Source: Nitrospira sp.
GTDB lineage: Bacteria > Nitrospirota > Nitrospiria > Nitrospirales > Nitrospiraceae
Assembly: GCA_009594865.1 (NCBI GenBank)
Contig: VOPT01000046.1
Span: 18,016-82,015, forward strand
DNA length: 64,000 bases
Direction: 5' to 3'
Shown here: positions 49,020-58,131 of the stretch, in pieces
Position numbering within the stretch: the first letter of the stretch is position 1
Layout of the letters: every line of letters begins with the position of its first letter
The notes under the pieces: model-generated
The model's input: only the letters and a program-made list of their open reading frames with translations
What the model was told of the DNA's origin: nothing
Database searches by the model: none
Made by a program: the position numbers and the translations under genes

Positions 49020-49907
49020 GTGGTCATTCCTACTCTGGGTCGGGAGACCCTGACGTTGTGTCAGGCTGGGCTCTCCAAACAGACGAGGTTGCCGGAGGAA
49101 GTCATCGTTGTTCTCGACCGCGATCGCCGAGGAGTCGCGTGGGGACGAAACGAGGGTATCTCCCGGTCCACGGGCGACCTGATAGCTTTTGTCGATGACG
49201 ACGGGATTCCGCCTCCTGATTGGTTGGAACGATTAGTGGCTGCGCTCGATCGACATCACGCCGACGTCGCGGGTGGGACATTTCAAGAAACCGATCCGCT
49301 CCTGGACGCCATTCGCCGTCTTAACTCGCTTTCGACGATTGAACAGCTCGATCCAGGAGGGTTAGTGGGCAACGGCGGAAACATTCTCTTTCGACGGGAC
49401 TGCCTCATGACATGCGAACGGGAAGATGGGTATGTCTTCAATCCGCGCTTCTCCGGCGCAGGCGAGGATTGGGAATTGATTTGGCGGCTGCGCAAGCGGG
49501 GCGCCAAGATGGTGTATGTGCCAAATCACATCAGCCACTTGCGCCGGGCGACAGGGCTTCAGCATTTGCGACATGCTTTCCATCGAGGCGCGGGAATCGC
49601 GATGTTGTTCCGAGTCATTCGAGCAGATCCAAGCGGAATCGCGCCTCAGGACAGCCTGTTGTGGGGCGAGGGCGGGAAAAAAACTCAGCCGCGTTGGCTG
49701 AAGGCTCTTTGGCTGAAAGTGCTGGGGCCGTTCGAGTGGCACAAGTTTCGGATCAAACGACATTTCTGGCTCTTTTGGCTGGGAGAAAAATGCCAGGCCG
49801 TCGGCTTTTTCTGGGAGATGTGTCGCGGTCTGTCGATGGCACACGTTGAAAAGAACACGAAACCTACGATGCAAGCAGTTTCTTCTCGGGAGGGGCGCAA
49901 AGTATGA
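49020..49907 (+). CDS. Family 2 glycosyltransferase
   Basis: 295 residues counted from GTG 49020. The usual first strand of a GT2 (VSVVIPT) would start before this codon, and AGGAG at 48975-48979 is 7 bases from CTG 48987, which opens the frame KLSGDQHRISVVIPTLGRE; CTG is a plausible true start. The acceptor motif VDDDGIPPPDWL, VLDRDRRGVAWGRNEGIS and GAGEDWELIWRL fit the family. It is a single-domain enzyme. It overlaps the LarA-like gene by 4 bases. Confidence 0.85.
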   Translation: MVIPTLGRETLTLCQAGLSKQTRLPEEVIVVLDRDRRGVAWGRNEGISRSTGDLIAFVDDDGIPPPDWLERLVAALDRHHADVAGGTFQETDPLLDAIRRLNSLSTIEQLDPGGLVGNGGNILFRRDCLMTCEREDGYVFNPRFSGAGEDWELIWRLRKRGAKMVYVPNHISHLRRATGLQHLRHAFHRGAGIAMLFRVIRADPSGIAPQDSLLWGEGGKKTQPRWLKALWLKVLGPFEWHKFRIKRHFWLFWLGEKCQAVGFFWEMCRGLSMAHVEKNTKPTMQAVSSREGRKV

Positions 49908-51238
49908 GTGACCTGCAGTTGCGCACGAAAGCCTGGTTCGGCGATGAGCCCTTGTCGATCGATTTTCCGTCTGGGTGGAAAATTGTCGAAGTCGGCCCTC
50001 AAGACGCTCCCGCATTAAGTGCCACCGCGATGCTGGACCGATTGCGCCACCCCACTGGTTCTCCACCACTCCGCGAGATTGCCAAGGGGAAAACCAGGTG
50101 CGTGATCATCGTCGACGACCTCACGCGGCCGACTCCTGCGGCAGACCTGCTTCCGTCGATCATTGCCGAGATCACACAAGCCGGGGTGAGCGAACACGCG
50201 ATCACCATTCTCTTGGCAGGCGGCACGCATCCTCCCGCTTCCGCGCAGGATATGGCGAAGAAGGCTGGCACCGATCTCTCGCCGGCCGTGCAAGTGAGGG
50301 CACACGACAGCCGGGGCGACCTTGTGGATTTAGGCACATCGCCCAGCGGCTTGCCGATTCTGATCAATCGCATGGTCATGGAGTGTGATCTGAAAATCGG
50401 CGTGGGATGCATCTATCCTCATCCGATAGCCGGGTTCTCTGGCGGCGCGAAAATTGTGCTCCCTGCCGTCTGCGGCGTGGAGACCACGAGGATGATGCAC
50501 GACTACTTGCGTGGTTCACGCACACGAGGCGGTTCAATCCATACAGAGTTGCGACAGGATATGATTGCAGTCGCCAGGAGGGCCGGCCTCGATTTTATTG
50601 CCAATGTCACGCTCAATCACCGTCGCGAAATCAGCAGCTTGTTTGCCGGTGATGTGGTCAAGGCCCATGAGGAAGGCGTCCGTTCGGCGCAGCGGATGTA
50701 CGCCGTGCCGGTGGTGCCTGAGGCGGATGTTGTTGTGGCGGATATGTATCCGTTCGACACCAGCTGGCAGTTCGCCCAGGATCGCGGCATGTGGCCGGTC
50801 GAATGTGTCGGCTCGCAGGCATCCCGCGTGGTGATTGCCGCCTGCCCGCTGGGACTGGGTACACATGAATTGTTTCCGGTGGACAGTCCGCTCTGGTCTC
50901 GCGTGGCGAGACGTCTGAAACATTTTCGCTTGGCTGATTTAGACCGTCCCTTCGAAAAGCTAGGCACCATCATGAAACTGATTCGTCAGAAGCACCATCA
51001 CTTGATGGTGTTGTCGCCCGGGCTGGAGGGAAAGGAATTACACACGATGTTCCCTCATGCCCAGCGATTTGGGGCGTGGCCGGCATTGCGGGCCGCGTTA
51101 GTGGCACGCCATGGCGAGGGACCTTTGACGGTGGCGGTCTATCGATGCGCACCGTTTCTCATTCCAGCTGCATCGGATCTAAATCAGGAGATCGCCGTGC
51201 CCGATCCAGGTGCGACGGTGCGGCTGACGTCGGCCTGA
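49904..51238 (+). CDS. LarA-like nickel-pincer racemase/epimerase (DUF2088)
   Basis: 444 residues of the LarA family. The pincer cofactor and catalytic residues appear conserved at nearly the same positions as in lactate racemase LarA of Lactiplantibacillus: H109 in GGTHPP, H173 in YPHPIAGFSGG, K183 in GGAKIVLP and H199 in MMHDYL (LarA: H108, H174, K184, H200). Also DDLTRPTPA. LarA needs the nickel-pincer cofactor made by LarB, LarC and LarE, which are not in this window. Location inside a glycan locus suggests a sugar acid or related 2-hydroxy acid as substrate. Confidence 0.87.
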   Translation: MSDLQLRTKAWFGDEPLSIDFPSGWKIVEVGPQDAPALSATAMLDRLRHPTGSPPLREIAKGKTRCVIIVDDLTRPTPAADLLPSIIAEITQAGVSEHAITILLAGGTHPPASAQDMAKKAGTDLSPAVQVRAHDSRGDLVDLGTSPSGLPILINRMVMECDLKIGVGCIYPHPIAGFSGGAKIVLPAVCGVETTRMMHDYLRGSRTRGGSIHTELRQDMIAVARRAGLDFIANVTLNHRREISSLFAGDVVKAHEEGVRSAQRMYAVPVVPEADVVVADMYPFDTSWQFAQDRGMWPVECVGSQASRVVIAACPLGLGTHELFPVDSPLWSRVARRLKHFRLADLDRPFEKLGTIMKLIRQKHHHLMVLSPGLEGKELHTMFPHAQRFGAWPALRAALVARHGEGPLTVAVYRCAPFLIPAASDLNQEIAVPDPGATVRLTSA

Positions 51239-51289
51239 AGAGGGAGGACCGGAAGATGTGCTGTTCCGCGATGCTTCGACGATCAGTTC

Positions 51290-52963
51290 ATGCGTAACAC
51301 GTCATCTGCTATGCCTACGACCTCGCCCCATCCACTGCTGCCAGACGACGATGATAATGCGCTGCCCGGAACAATCGGCTCTACAGATATCCGAATGAGT
51401 GCGACTGATCCTTCGCCGACCGAACAGTGCAACGCGGCTTCATGGGGCACGGATTTTACGGTGGCCGCGTGCTTGTTTCTGATGGTCTTCGGCAGCGGGT
51501 TCATTCATATCCAGAGTTTCCCACCACTGTTTTTTGACGAAGGCTGGACCGTCTGTGTCGCACGGACATGGGTCGAGTCTGGGCACTACGGCTGTTTGCT
51601 CAGGGGAGAACCGGCACCGCCTTCGCTCGCGGCCCATTTCCCCGTGGTGGCCTCGGTCGCGGCGAGTTTTTCCTTGTTCGCCGTCGGGGTGTGGCAGGCA
51701 AGACTGGTGGGGTTGAGCTATACCTTCGGCGCCGTGCTGTTGCTCTACGTGTTGACTCGTCGGCTCTATGGACGATCCGTTTCGATCGCCGCCCTTGCGC
51801 TGCTGATCCTCGTGCCCCTGAAGTGGTCGATCCATCCCCTATATATTGGTCGCCAGGTGCTGGGGGAAATGCCGTTACTCTTTTTTCTTCTGGCCGGCTT
51901 TGTCTGTTTTCTCCGCAGCGCGCGTCGGCCTCTCTGGGTGGTCGGCGCGGTTGTCTGCTGGGCGTTCGCCTTGATGACCAAGGCACAGGTTGCCCCCTTC
52001 CTCATCGCCTCTTTCGTGGGGACCATCGTCAGTCTCAGTGTTCGGAGAAACTGGGCGGCTGCGGGGAACATGGTCGTCATCATGTGTGGCGCATGGGGCG
52101 GATTTCGATTCTTGATCGAAGCCAAGAACTGGCTGTTAAGCGGCCACACGATGGCGCATCCCTCCACCGACGGCATGACGGAAGCGATTGCCTTGGTATT
52201 GGTGCCGGCCATCCGGTTGGAGACGATTCAATATCTGTTCGTGGCGTGGGTGGAATATCCACTTGGACTGGCGTATGCGGTCTGGCGGCTTCACCGACTG
52301 CCTGGCTCTGATACTAAGGCTTCTCTCGAACAGACAGCGCAGTTCATGTTGTTGGTGCTGACGGGGAGTTGGTTGGCCTGGTTTGCGTTTCTGAGCGCCG
52401 GAGAGCCGCGTTATGCACTGCCTGGGTTATTTCTGGCGGCGCCGTTTACGGCGTTGCTTTTTCACGACGCCACCAGTGGATTCAATGTGGTCTTTCTGTT
52501 GAGAACTCTGACTGAACTCATGCCGGGCAGGCGGGTGACGGCTCAGGGACTCAAGGCCGCCGTCGTCGTTGTGCTCCTGGCGATCATGGGGTGGGGCGCC
52601 GTGCAAGAACGGTATGCGTTTCGAGCGCGAGAGGACGATCGCGACCTGTTTGCGGTGACACAGTATTTGAATACGACCACCCCGCCGACGGCTTTGGTTG
52701 AAACCTATGACAGCGAACTGTTCCTCTTTTTGAATCGCCCCTATACGTATGCTTTCCCCAGACACCTGGTGGAGATTATCCGGCGTGAACAGGGGCAGGC
52801 GCAGGCGGTCACGTATGATCCCCTGGAACATCACCCCGACTATCTCGTGGTCGGCGAGTATGGTCGCTGGGCCGGATTCTACAAGCCCTTGATCGCGCAA
52901 AACCGTGTGCGACTCGTGACGACCATCGGACGGTATCAGATCTACGAACCGGTGCGTTCCTAG
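51290..52963 (+). CDS. GT-C-fold membrane glycosyltransferase (PMT/ArnT-like)
   Basis: 557 residues. After a polar 50-residue N-terminus come many hydrophobic helices. The first loop contains FFDEGWTVCVARTWVESGHYG, where the DE pair fits the catalytic acidic residues of GT39/ArnT-like enzymes using polyprenyl-phosphate sugar donors. The C-terminal periplasmic portion (VTQYLNTTTPPTALVETYDSELF) is soluble. Role: transfer of a sugar at the periplasmic side, perhaps using the product of the GT2 at 43864. It ends the run of same-strand genes. Confidence 0.8.
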   Translation: MRNTSSAMPTTSPHPLLPDDDDNALPGTIGSTDIRMSATDPSPTEQCNAASWGTDFTVAACLFLMVFGSGFIHIQSFPPLFFDEGWTVCVARTWVESGHYGCLLRGEPAPPSLAAHFPVVASVAASFSLFAVGVWQARLVGLSYTFGAVLLLYVLTRRLYGRSVSIAALALLILVPLKWSIHPLYIGRQVLGEMPLLFFLLAGFVCFLRSARRPLWVVGAVVCWAFALMTKAQVAPFLIASFVGTIVSLSVRRNWAAAGNMVVIMCGAWGGFRFLIEAKNWLLSGHTMAHPSTDGMTEAIALVLVPAIRLETIQYLFVAWVEYPLGLAYAVWRLHRLPGSDTKASLEQTAQFMLLVLTGSWLAWFAFLSAGEPRYALPGLFLAAPFTALLFHDATSGFNVVFLLRTLTELMPGRRVTAQGLKAAVVVVLLAIMGWGAVQERYAFRAREDDRDLFAVTQYLNTTTPPTALVETYDSELFLFLNRPYTYAFPRHLVEIIRREQGQAQAVTYDPLEHHPDYLVVGEYGRWAGFYKPLIAQNRVRLVTTIGRYQIYEPVRS

Positions 52964-53039
52964 AACGACTGTATCCCCATCGGCGTCCTTTCCCTTTCCG
53001 ATCTCATCGCACATAGCACTCATCTGCGGGGAAGGCATC

Positions 53040-54047
53040 TCAGGGTCGGTGCGGAGTGGCCCGCTCGCGATCGACCAGTTCACGAACGGCATTCGAGACG
53101 AGTTCCGGCTGATCGAACGGTATAAAGTGGCTGCTCTGGTCAGCGAATACCTGACGGCTGTTTGTCGACAGTGTGGTCAAATGCTGCTGCAGCTCGAGCC
53201 ACATTTTCTTGAACTTGACCGGGTTCACCTCGCTCGGCATCTCCGGCCACCAGATCGGGCCCGTGGCGGTGATGACGACTAATGGAAGATTGCCGAGCGA
53301 GCCACTGCGGCGCACTTGCTCCAGCGTTTCGATCAATCCGTCACTCTCATTCGTCAGCGTGGAATAGTAGCCGGTCCGTAGCCAGCCGGCGCGCAACATC
53401 GGGCGAAGCTCCGCGGAGACTTTCTCTTCCTGCTCCATCAAAAGCGGCGGCAAGCGGTCATATGACGCCATGAGCCTTGTGATGCCCACCATCGTCAGGG
53501 CGCGAATGGCGGGCAGCATGGATTTGCCGGCGTTGGCGAAGAGTCGAAATTCTGCCTGCCGCATTTCCAATTCATGTCCCGCATCCACGAGCACCATGCC
53601 GACGACGTCTTGAGGATAGTCGTGTTGGTAGAGCCGGGCGACCAGGCCGCCGAGAGAATGTCCTACCAGAATGTACGGCCCGCGAATGCCGGCGCGTTCG
53701 AGGAGGCGATGGAGTTCCTTCGCCATCCGTAGTCCCGTGCGCGGCAGGGGACCGCGCTCACTCCACCCGAGGCCCGCCCGATCATACGCGCAAACACGAG
53801 TCGTTCGGGCGAGCTGCGGTTGTACGTTGCTCCAATACAACGACCAGCCAGGCGCAGTCGCTTCTAGTAGTACGGTCGGACTCCCGGTCCCAAGACAATA
53901 GAGGTGCAGCCGATGTCCCCCGATATCGATCATTTGGCCGGGTGGTGGATACTGTTGCCGATCCAGCACCATGCCGACGATTTGATACACGGCCCCGATG
54001 GTGGCGAGTGCGACGATCGTCCCGAGAAGCCATGTGAGCCTGCGCAT
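53040..54047 (-). CDS. Membrane-anchored alpha/beta hydrolase
   Basis: 335 residues from the ATG at 54047; an in-frame ATG at 54095 adds 16 residues. A signal anchor (LTWLLGTIVALATIGAVYQIVGM) is followed by the hydrolase core: GSPTVLLEATAPGW, YDRAGLGWSERGPLP, the nucleophile elbow GHSLGG and acid residue LVDAGHE, with the histidine in SSHFIPFDQPELV. The family includes proline iminopeptidases, haloperoxidases and esterases; the substrate is not determined. It lies directly downstream of the PilZ gene on the same strand. Confidence 0.85.
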   Translation of the reverse strand: MRRLTWLLGTIVALATIGAVYQIVGMVLDRQQYPPPGQMIDIGGHRLHLYCLGTGSPTVLLEATAPGWSLYWSNVQPQLARTTRVCAYDRAGLGWSERGPLPRTGLRMAKELHRLLERAGIRGPYILVGHSLGGLVARLYQHDYPQDVVGMVLVDAGHELEMRQAEFRLFANAGKSMLPAIRALTMVGITRLMASYDRLPPLLMEQEEKVSAELRPMLRAGWLRTGYYSTLTNESDGLIETLEQVRRSGSLGNLPLVVITATGPIWWPEMPSEVNPVKFKKMWLELQQHLTTLSTNSRQVFADQSSHFIPFDQPELVSNAVRELVDRERATPHRP

Positions 54048-54099
54048 ACGCGCATCATCCCCTGTAACTGGGCGCGGAAGCAAACGGCGGAGCATGCGG

Positions 54100-54495
54100 T
54101 CAGGCGGAATAGTGTTCCTGTAGATGGTCGCGCTGAAATCGAAGAATGTATCTCACGAGGAGTTCCCGGTCTTGAGCCGGTAGCCCGACGAAGCGAGCGT
54201 GGAGGCGATACACTTCGCCCAGGAGTGGAAGTGGATCAAGCCGCAACACCGCGATTGAAGCTTTAAAGAGAACATAATCAGGGAGGAGCAGAGTAAGAGA
54301 GAGTACGTCACCGTCCCTGTAACGTGTGGTGACCATCACGCCGATGCCGCCGGCACTGAGGTTGACGGATGTCTCAATCAGCTCGACTTCCGTGTCGACT
54401 CCTGCGATCTGCAGGCACATGGGCAGAAGGACGGTGATGCGATAAAACTCGCGGCGTTCTCGCCCGGATGGCTCTGAAGGTGTGGCAGGCGACAT
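54100..54495 (-). CDS. PilZ domain protein (cyclic di-GMP receptor)
   Basis: 131 residues from the ATG at 54495; the open frame continues upstream to 54579 without family sequence. The cyclic di-GMP-binding features are RRxxxR-like RERREFYRI near the N-terminus and the NLSAGGIGV strand, followed by beta strands typical of PilZ. It probably controls motility, biofilm or polysaccharide synthesis, consistent with the neighbouring glycan locus, but the target is unknown. Confidence 0.8.
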   Translation of the reverse strand: MSPATPSEPSGRERREFYRITVLLPMCLQIAGVDTEVELIETSVNLSAGGIGVMVTTRYRDGDVLSLTLLLPDYVLFKASIAVLRLDPLPLLGEVYRLHARFVGLPAQDRELLVRYILRFQRDHLQEHYSA

Positions 54496-54680
54496 GGCGT
54501 TAGAAAGTATAACAAAGTTGCAGACACGTTGGGCGTGAAGCATGAAGATGTGCGTGCTTGCCGCCGTGCATAGGAGCAACGGCGCGTTTCGATGTTCCCG
54601 TCAAATATGCATGGTGGGACCCACCGTGCTACATCGGTATGGAATCAGTTACCACAATGAGTGGGAAGAGACTAACGTGG

Positions 54681-55328
54681 TTAGGTGGACTGTCCCATCG
54701 CGCGGTGCCAACGGCGCAAGTGTGTCAGTTTGGGCAACTTCGTTTTGCCGTTGAAGAGATAGTTGCCGATCACACCGTACAGGTTGTAATCGACGAACAG
54801 GGGCCGGTCGGAGAGCAAGTAGGCAGACGAGGCCAGCATGTGGTCGATCGGCAGCAGGAGTTCGGCGAATTGAGCGGAGAGATCCTTTCGGTGACTGGTC
54901 CACTTCTGAACGCAGCCCTTTCCGAACTTCCGTTCCTTGTGACGGACCAGCATGACGCGCTCGACCAGTGGTCGGGAGGGAATCACGTAGGTGTCGTTCA
55001 CTTTGAATCCCACCATCTCCAGGTCGATCTCAATATAGCGGGATAGAATCAGCTGGAGGCCTTCGAACTCCTTCGGAAAGAGGCCGAGCTTGAAGCGTCG
55101 GTCGATGTAGCGTGCCACTTCCTGTCCAAAATCTGTGGCATCGCAGAATGCCTGTTTCTCATCGACGAGACAGGGCACCGTATGGCCGCGCCCATTTGTG
55201 GCTTGGATAATGGAGGCCCGCTCGTGATAGGGGATATTGCGAAGGCGGAATAGAATGCCGTGCCGTTCAAGGATATGACGCACCGTGATACAGAACGGCG
55301 ACCAGGGAAACTGGATCAGAGTGAGCAT
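54681..55328 (-). CDS. Glutathione S-transferase-like protein
   Basis: 215 residues from the ATG at 55328; the longer antisense frame reaching into cstA is not coding. The thioredoxin-fold N-terminus, LTLIQFPWSPFCITVRHILERHG, has a WSPFC element where GST-like and glutaredoxin-like enzymes place their active Ser/Cys. It continues with RGHTVPCLVDEKQ (cis-Pro region). The C-terminal helical domain ends HLRRWHRAMG. Substrate and role are unknown; a detoxifying GST is possible. No clear ribosome-binding site was seen. Confidence 0.75.
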   Translation of the reverse strand: MLTLIQFPWSPFCITVRHILERHGILFRLRNIPYHERASIIQATNGRGHTVPCLVDEKQAFCDATDFGQEVARYIDRRFKLGLFPKEFEGLQLILSRYIEIDLEMVGFKVNDTYVIPSRPLVERVMLVRHKERKFGKGCVQKWTSHRKDLSAQFAELLLPIDHMLASSAYLLSDRPLFVDYNLYGVIGNYLFNGKTKLPKLTHLRRWHRAMGQST

Positions 55329-55377
55329 GCGGTCTATATGAAGGAAGCGAGTGGAAAGATCAACCGAGGAAGGGGAT

Positions 55378-55465
55378 GGCGGCCTGGTCGTCCTCCTGCT
55401 CGAGGAACGCGCGCCCTGAGAAGGGCCTCCTTCGACGCGCGCAGTTGAGGAGCAACCAGGCCGCC
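55378..55465 (+). repeat. GC-rich palindromic intergenic repeat, copy 2 (family B)
   Basis: Outer arms GGCGGCCTGGT and ACCAGGCCGCC are perfect inverted repeats. Inside lie CCTCCTGCTCGAGGAACGCG and TCGACGCGCGCAG, matching the copy at 7878-7950. It lies between the GST-like gene and cstA. Confidence 0.75.
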
Positions 55466-55577
55466 TCGTGACGATGAGGTCGCGTGAACTGAAAAATAAA
55501 ATGGCAACGGATAAGTCTGGTCGTTGCCAGAACCGGTAGCTCGCCTTTGATTTACAACAAACCGATGGGTTGTTAGT

Positions 55578-57593
55578 ATGCCGCGCATGAAAATCGCTGT
55601 TCGTCTGCTTTGGGTGCTGCTCTCGGTTCTTGGTGCCGTGGCGCTCGCCCATGTGGTCGGTGTCATCAATCCTGCAGAAAAAGTGAACGGTCTGTGGCTC
55701 GTGGTGGCGGCGGCCTGTCTCTATGTGCTGGCCTATCGCTTCTACGGTCGTTGGCTGGCCCGACACGTGGTGCAACTGGACAATGCCCGCTTGACCCCGG
55801 CCGTGCGGCTGAATGACGGGGTCAACTTTCACCCCACGAATCGGGTCGTGTTGTTCGGTCATCACTTTGCGGCGATTGCCGGAGCGGGGCCGTTGCTGGG
55901 ACCGGTGTTGGCGGCGCAGTTCGGGTTTCTTCCGGGTTTTCTCTGGCTGGTGATCGGCGCGGTACTGGCGGGGGCGGTGCAGGATTTCATCATCCTGGTC
56001 GCGTCGATGCGGCGTAACGGACGCTCGTTGCCTGAAATCGCCCATGACGAGCTCGGCTCGATCACCGGGACGGCCACGGCGGTGGCGGTACTCTTTATTG
56101 TTGTCGTGGCGCTGGCGGGACTGGGCTTCGCGGTGGTGAATGCGCTCTACCACAATGCCTGGGGGACGTTCACCATCGCCATGACGATTCCCATCGGGTT
56201 CATCATGGGTTTCTATCTCCAGAAGTTCCGCCCCGGCGCGGTGGCTGAAGTGTCGGTGATCGGGGTGGTGCTGCTGGTGACGGCGGTGCTATTCGGGCGC
56301 GTGGTGGGGCAATCGTCCTATGCCTGGTTGTTTGAATTCGAGAAGCCGGCGTTGGTGTGGCTGCTGGCCGGCTATGGATTCGTGGCCTCGGTCCTGCCGG
56401 GTTGGATGTTGCTGGTCCCGCGAGGCTATCTCTCGACCTTCATGAAACTCGGTGTGGTGTTTCTGCTCGGGCTTGGCGTGATTCTCATGGCGCCGACGAT
56501 TGAAATGCCGCGTCTGACCTCATTCGCCAACGGCGGCGGGCCGATTATTCCCGGCACATTGTTCCCGTTTCTCTTTATTACGATTGCATGCGGGGCCGTT
56601 TCGGGCTTCCACTCGCTCGTGTCGTCGGGAACGACGCCGAAGATGATCGAACAGGAATCACAGGCGGTGGTGGGGTACGCGGCGATGTTACTGGAAAGTT
56701 TCGTCGGGGTCATGGCCTTGATTGCGGCGTCGGTGTTGATTCCCGGCGATTACCTGGCGATTAATACGATGTTATCGGCGGAGACTCTGACGGCCATGGG
56801 CTTCGCGCCGGCACGCATCGCGGAGTTATCCCAGTTGGTCGAGGCGAATGTCGCGGGGCGGCCGGGCGGGGCGGTGTCGCTCGCGGTGGGGATGGCGTCC
56901 ATCTTTTCGGCGTTGCCGGGCATGGCCGGGCTGATGGCCTATTGGTATCAGTTTGCGCTGGTCTTCGAAGCGCTCTTCATTCTGACGACGATCGATACCG
57001 GCACCCGTGTCGCGCGGTATCTCATTCAGGAAATGGCCGGGCGTGTGTATGCGCCCTTTCGTCAGATGAATTGGCAGCCTGGGGTCATGCTCAGCAGTGC
57101 TTTTGTGGTGGGATCCTGGGCGTATTTGATCGGGACGGGAAGCATCTCGACGATCTGGCCGATGTTCGGCGCGGCCAATCAGTTGTTGGGCACGCTGGCT
57201 CTCTGTATCGCCACGACGGTGTTGATCAAGATGTGGAAGTCGCCCTATCTTTGGGTGACGGCAGTGCCGATGTTGTTTGTCGGCGGGATCACCCTGGCCG
57301 GCTCGTACGAAATGTTCTGGATGTTTCTGGCGAAGGCGGCCACGCTGGCGGCGGGACAAGCGTTTGCGCTCTATCTGGATGCCGTGCTCGTCGCGGTGGT
57401 GGCGATCCTGGGCATCGTCGTCTTGAGCGACAGCATGAAGCAGTGGTATGGGTATGTGGTGCTGAAGCGCCCGTTCAGCAGCAGTGAAGTGATCGCCACC
57501 GCCGGCGGTGGTTCGGTGGGTCGCGCCCAGACGGCGATTCACCGGCATGATGACCGCAAGTTCACGCTGCCGCCTGGCGGCGGTTGCTGTTAA
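55578..57593 (+). CDS. cstA: CstA-type peptide/carbon-starvation transporter
   Basis: 671 residues with about 16 hydrophobic helices. The conserved family block NFHPTNRVVLFGHHFAAIAGAGPLLGPVLAAQFGFLPGFLWL is at about residues 80-120, followed by GAVQDFIILVASMRRNGRSLPEIA and FHSLVSSGTTPKMIEQE. CstA proteins carry peptides or pyruvate across the inner membrane in carbon limitation. The C-terminus ends in GGGCC, which is unusual. ATG 55578 or 55587 could be the start. It is not in operon with the flanking genes. Confidence 0.92.
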   Translation: MPRMKIAVRLLWVLLSVLGAVALAHVVGVINPAEKVNGLWLVVAAACLYVLAYRFYGRWLARHVVQLDNARLTPAVRLNDGVNFHPTNRVVLFGHHFAAIAGAGPLLGPVLAAQFGFLPGFLWLVIGAVLAGAVQDFIILVASMRRNGRSLPEIAHDELGSITGTATAVAVLFIVVVALAGLGFAVVNALYHNAWGTFTIAMTIPIGFIMGFYLQKFRPGAVAEVSVIGVVLLVTAVLFGRVVGQSSYAWLFEFEKPALVWLLAGYGFVASVLPGWMLLVPRGYLSTFMKLGVVFLLGLGVILMAPTIEMPRLTSFANGGGPIIPGTLFPFLFITIACGAVSGFHSLVSSGTTPKMIEQESQAVVGYAAMLLESFVGVMALIAASVLIPGDYLAINTMLSAETLTAMGFAPARIAELSQLVEANVAGRPGGAVSLAVGMASIFSALPGMAGLMAYWYQFALVFEALFILTTIDTGTRVARYLIQEMAGRVYAPFRQMNWQPGVMLSSAFVVGSWAYLIGTGSISTIWPMFGAANQLLGTLALCIATTVLIKMWKSPYLWVTAVPMLFVGGITLAGSYEMFWMFLAKAATLAAGQAFALYLDAVLVAVVAILGIVVLSDSMKQWYGYVVLKRPFSSSEVIATAGGGSVGRAQTAIHRHDDRKFTLPPGGGCC

Positions 57594-57629
57594 CTCGGGC
57601 CGATTGACGGACGCGTAGAAGGAGGGATC

Positions 57630-58127
57630 GTGGCTGACCAATCATCATTCGACGTGGTGTCGGAAGTGAATATGCAGGAAATGAAAAACGTCGTCGATCA
57701 GGCGACCAAGGAGATTAAACAGCGATTCGATTTCAAGGACTCCAAGACCGAGCTGACCTTGAAGGAGAAGGAAAAAGAACTCGTGGTGCTCTCCGACGAT
57801 GAGTACAAGCTTAATGCGGTGATTGAAATCATTAAGAGCAAGTGTGTGAAGCGCGGAGTCTCCTTGAAGGCATTCGATTACGGCAAGATCGAGGAGGCGC
57901 TCGGGGCTACAGTTCGTCAAGTGATTAAGATTCAAAGCGGAATCTCTTCGGAAAAGGCGAAGGAGATTACCAAGGCCGTCAAAGAATCCAAGCTGAAGGT
58001 GCAGGCGCAAATCCAGGGCGAACAGGTGCGGGTGATCAGCAAGAGCAAGGACGATCTGCAGTCCGCGATTGCCTTTCTCAAAGGGAAAGATTTTGGGATT
58101 GATCTGCAGTTCACCAACTACCGCTAG
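57630..58127 (+). CDS. YajQ family cyclic di-GMP-binding protein
   Basis: 165 residues, the normal family size, from GTG 57630 with AAGGAGGGA upstream. The ferredoxin-like repeats show [79 protein letters not shown] and [26 protein letters not shown]. YajQ proteins bind cyclic di-GMP and act as effectors in transcription or translation. It is cytoplasmic and lies 36 bases after cstA. Confidence 0.93.
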   Translation: MADQSSFDVVSEVNMQEMKNVVDQATKEIKQRFDFKDSKTELTLKEKEKELVVLSDDEYKLNAVIEIIKSKCVKRGVSLKAFDYGKIEEALGATVRQVIKIQSGISSEKAKEITKAVKESKLKVQAQIQGEQVRVISKSKDDLQSAIAFLKGKDFGIDLQFTNYR

Positions 58128-58131
58128 CAGC

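Noticed and set aside
55329..56153. Upstream extension of the GST-like reading frame
   Set aside because: It runs antisense through cstA with low-complexity residues, so the start at 55328 was used.
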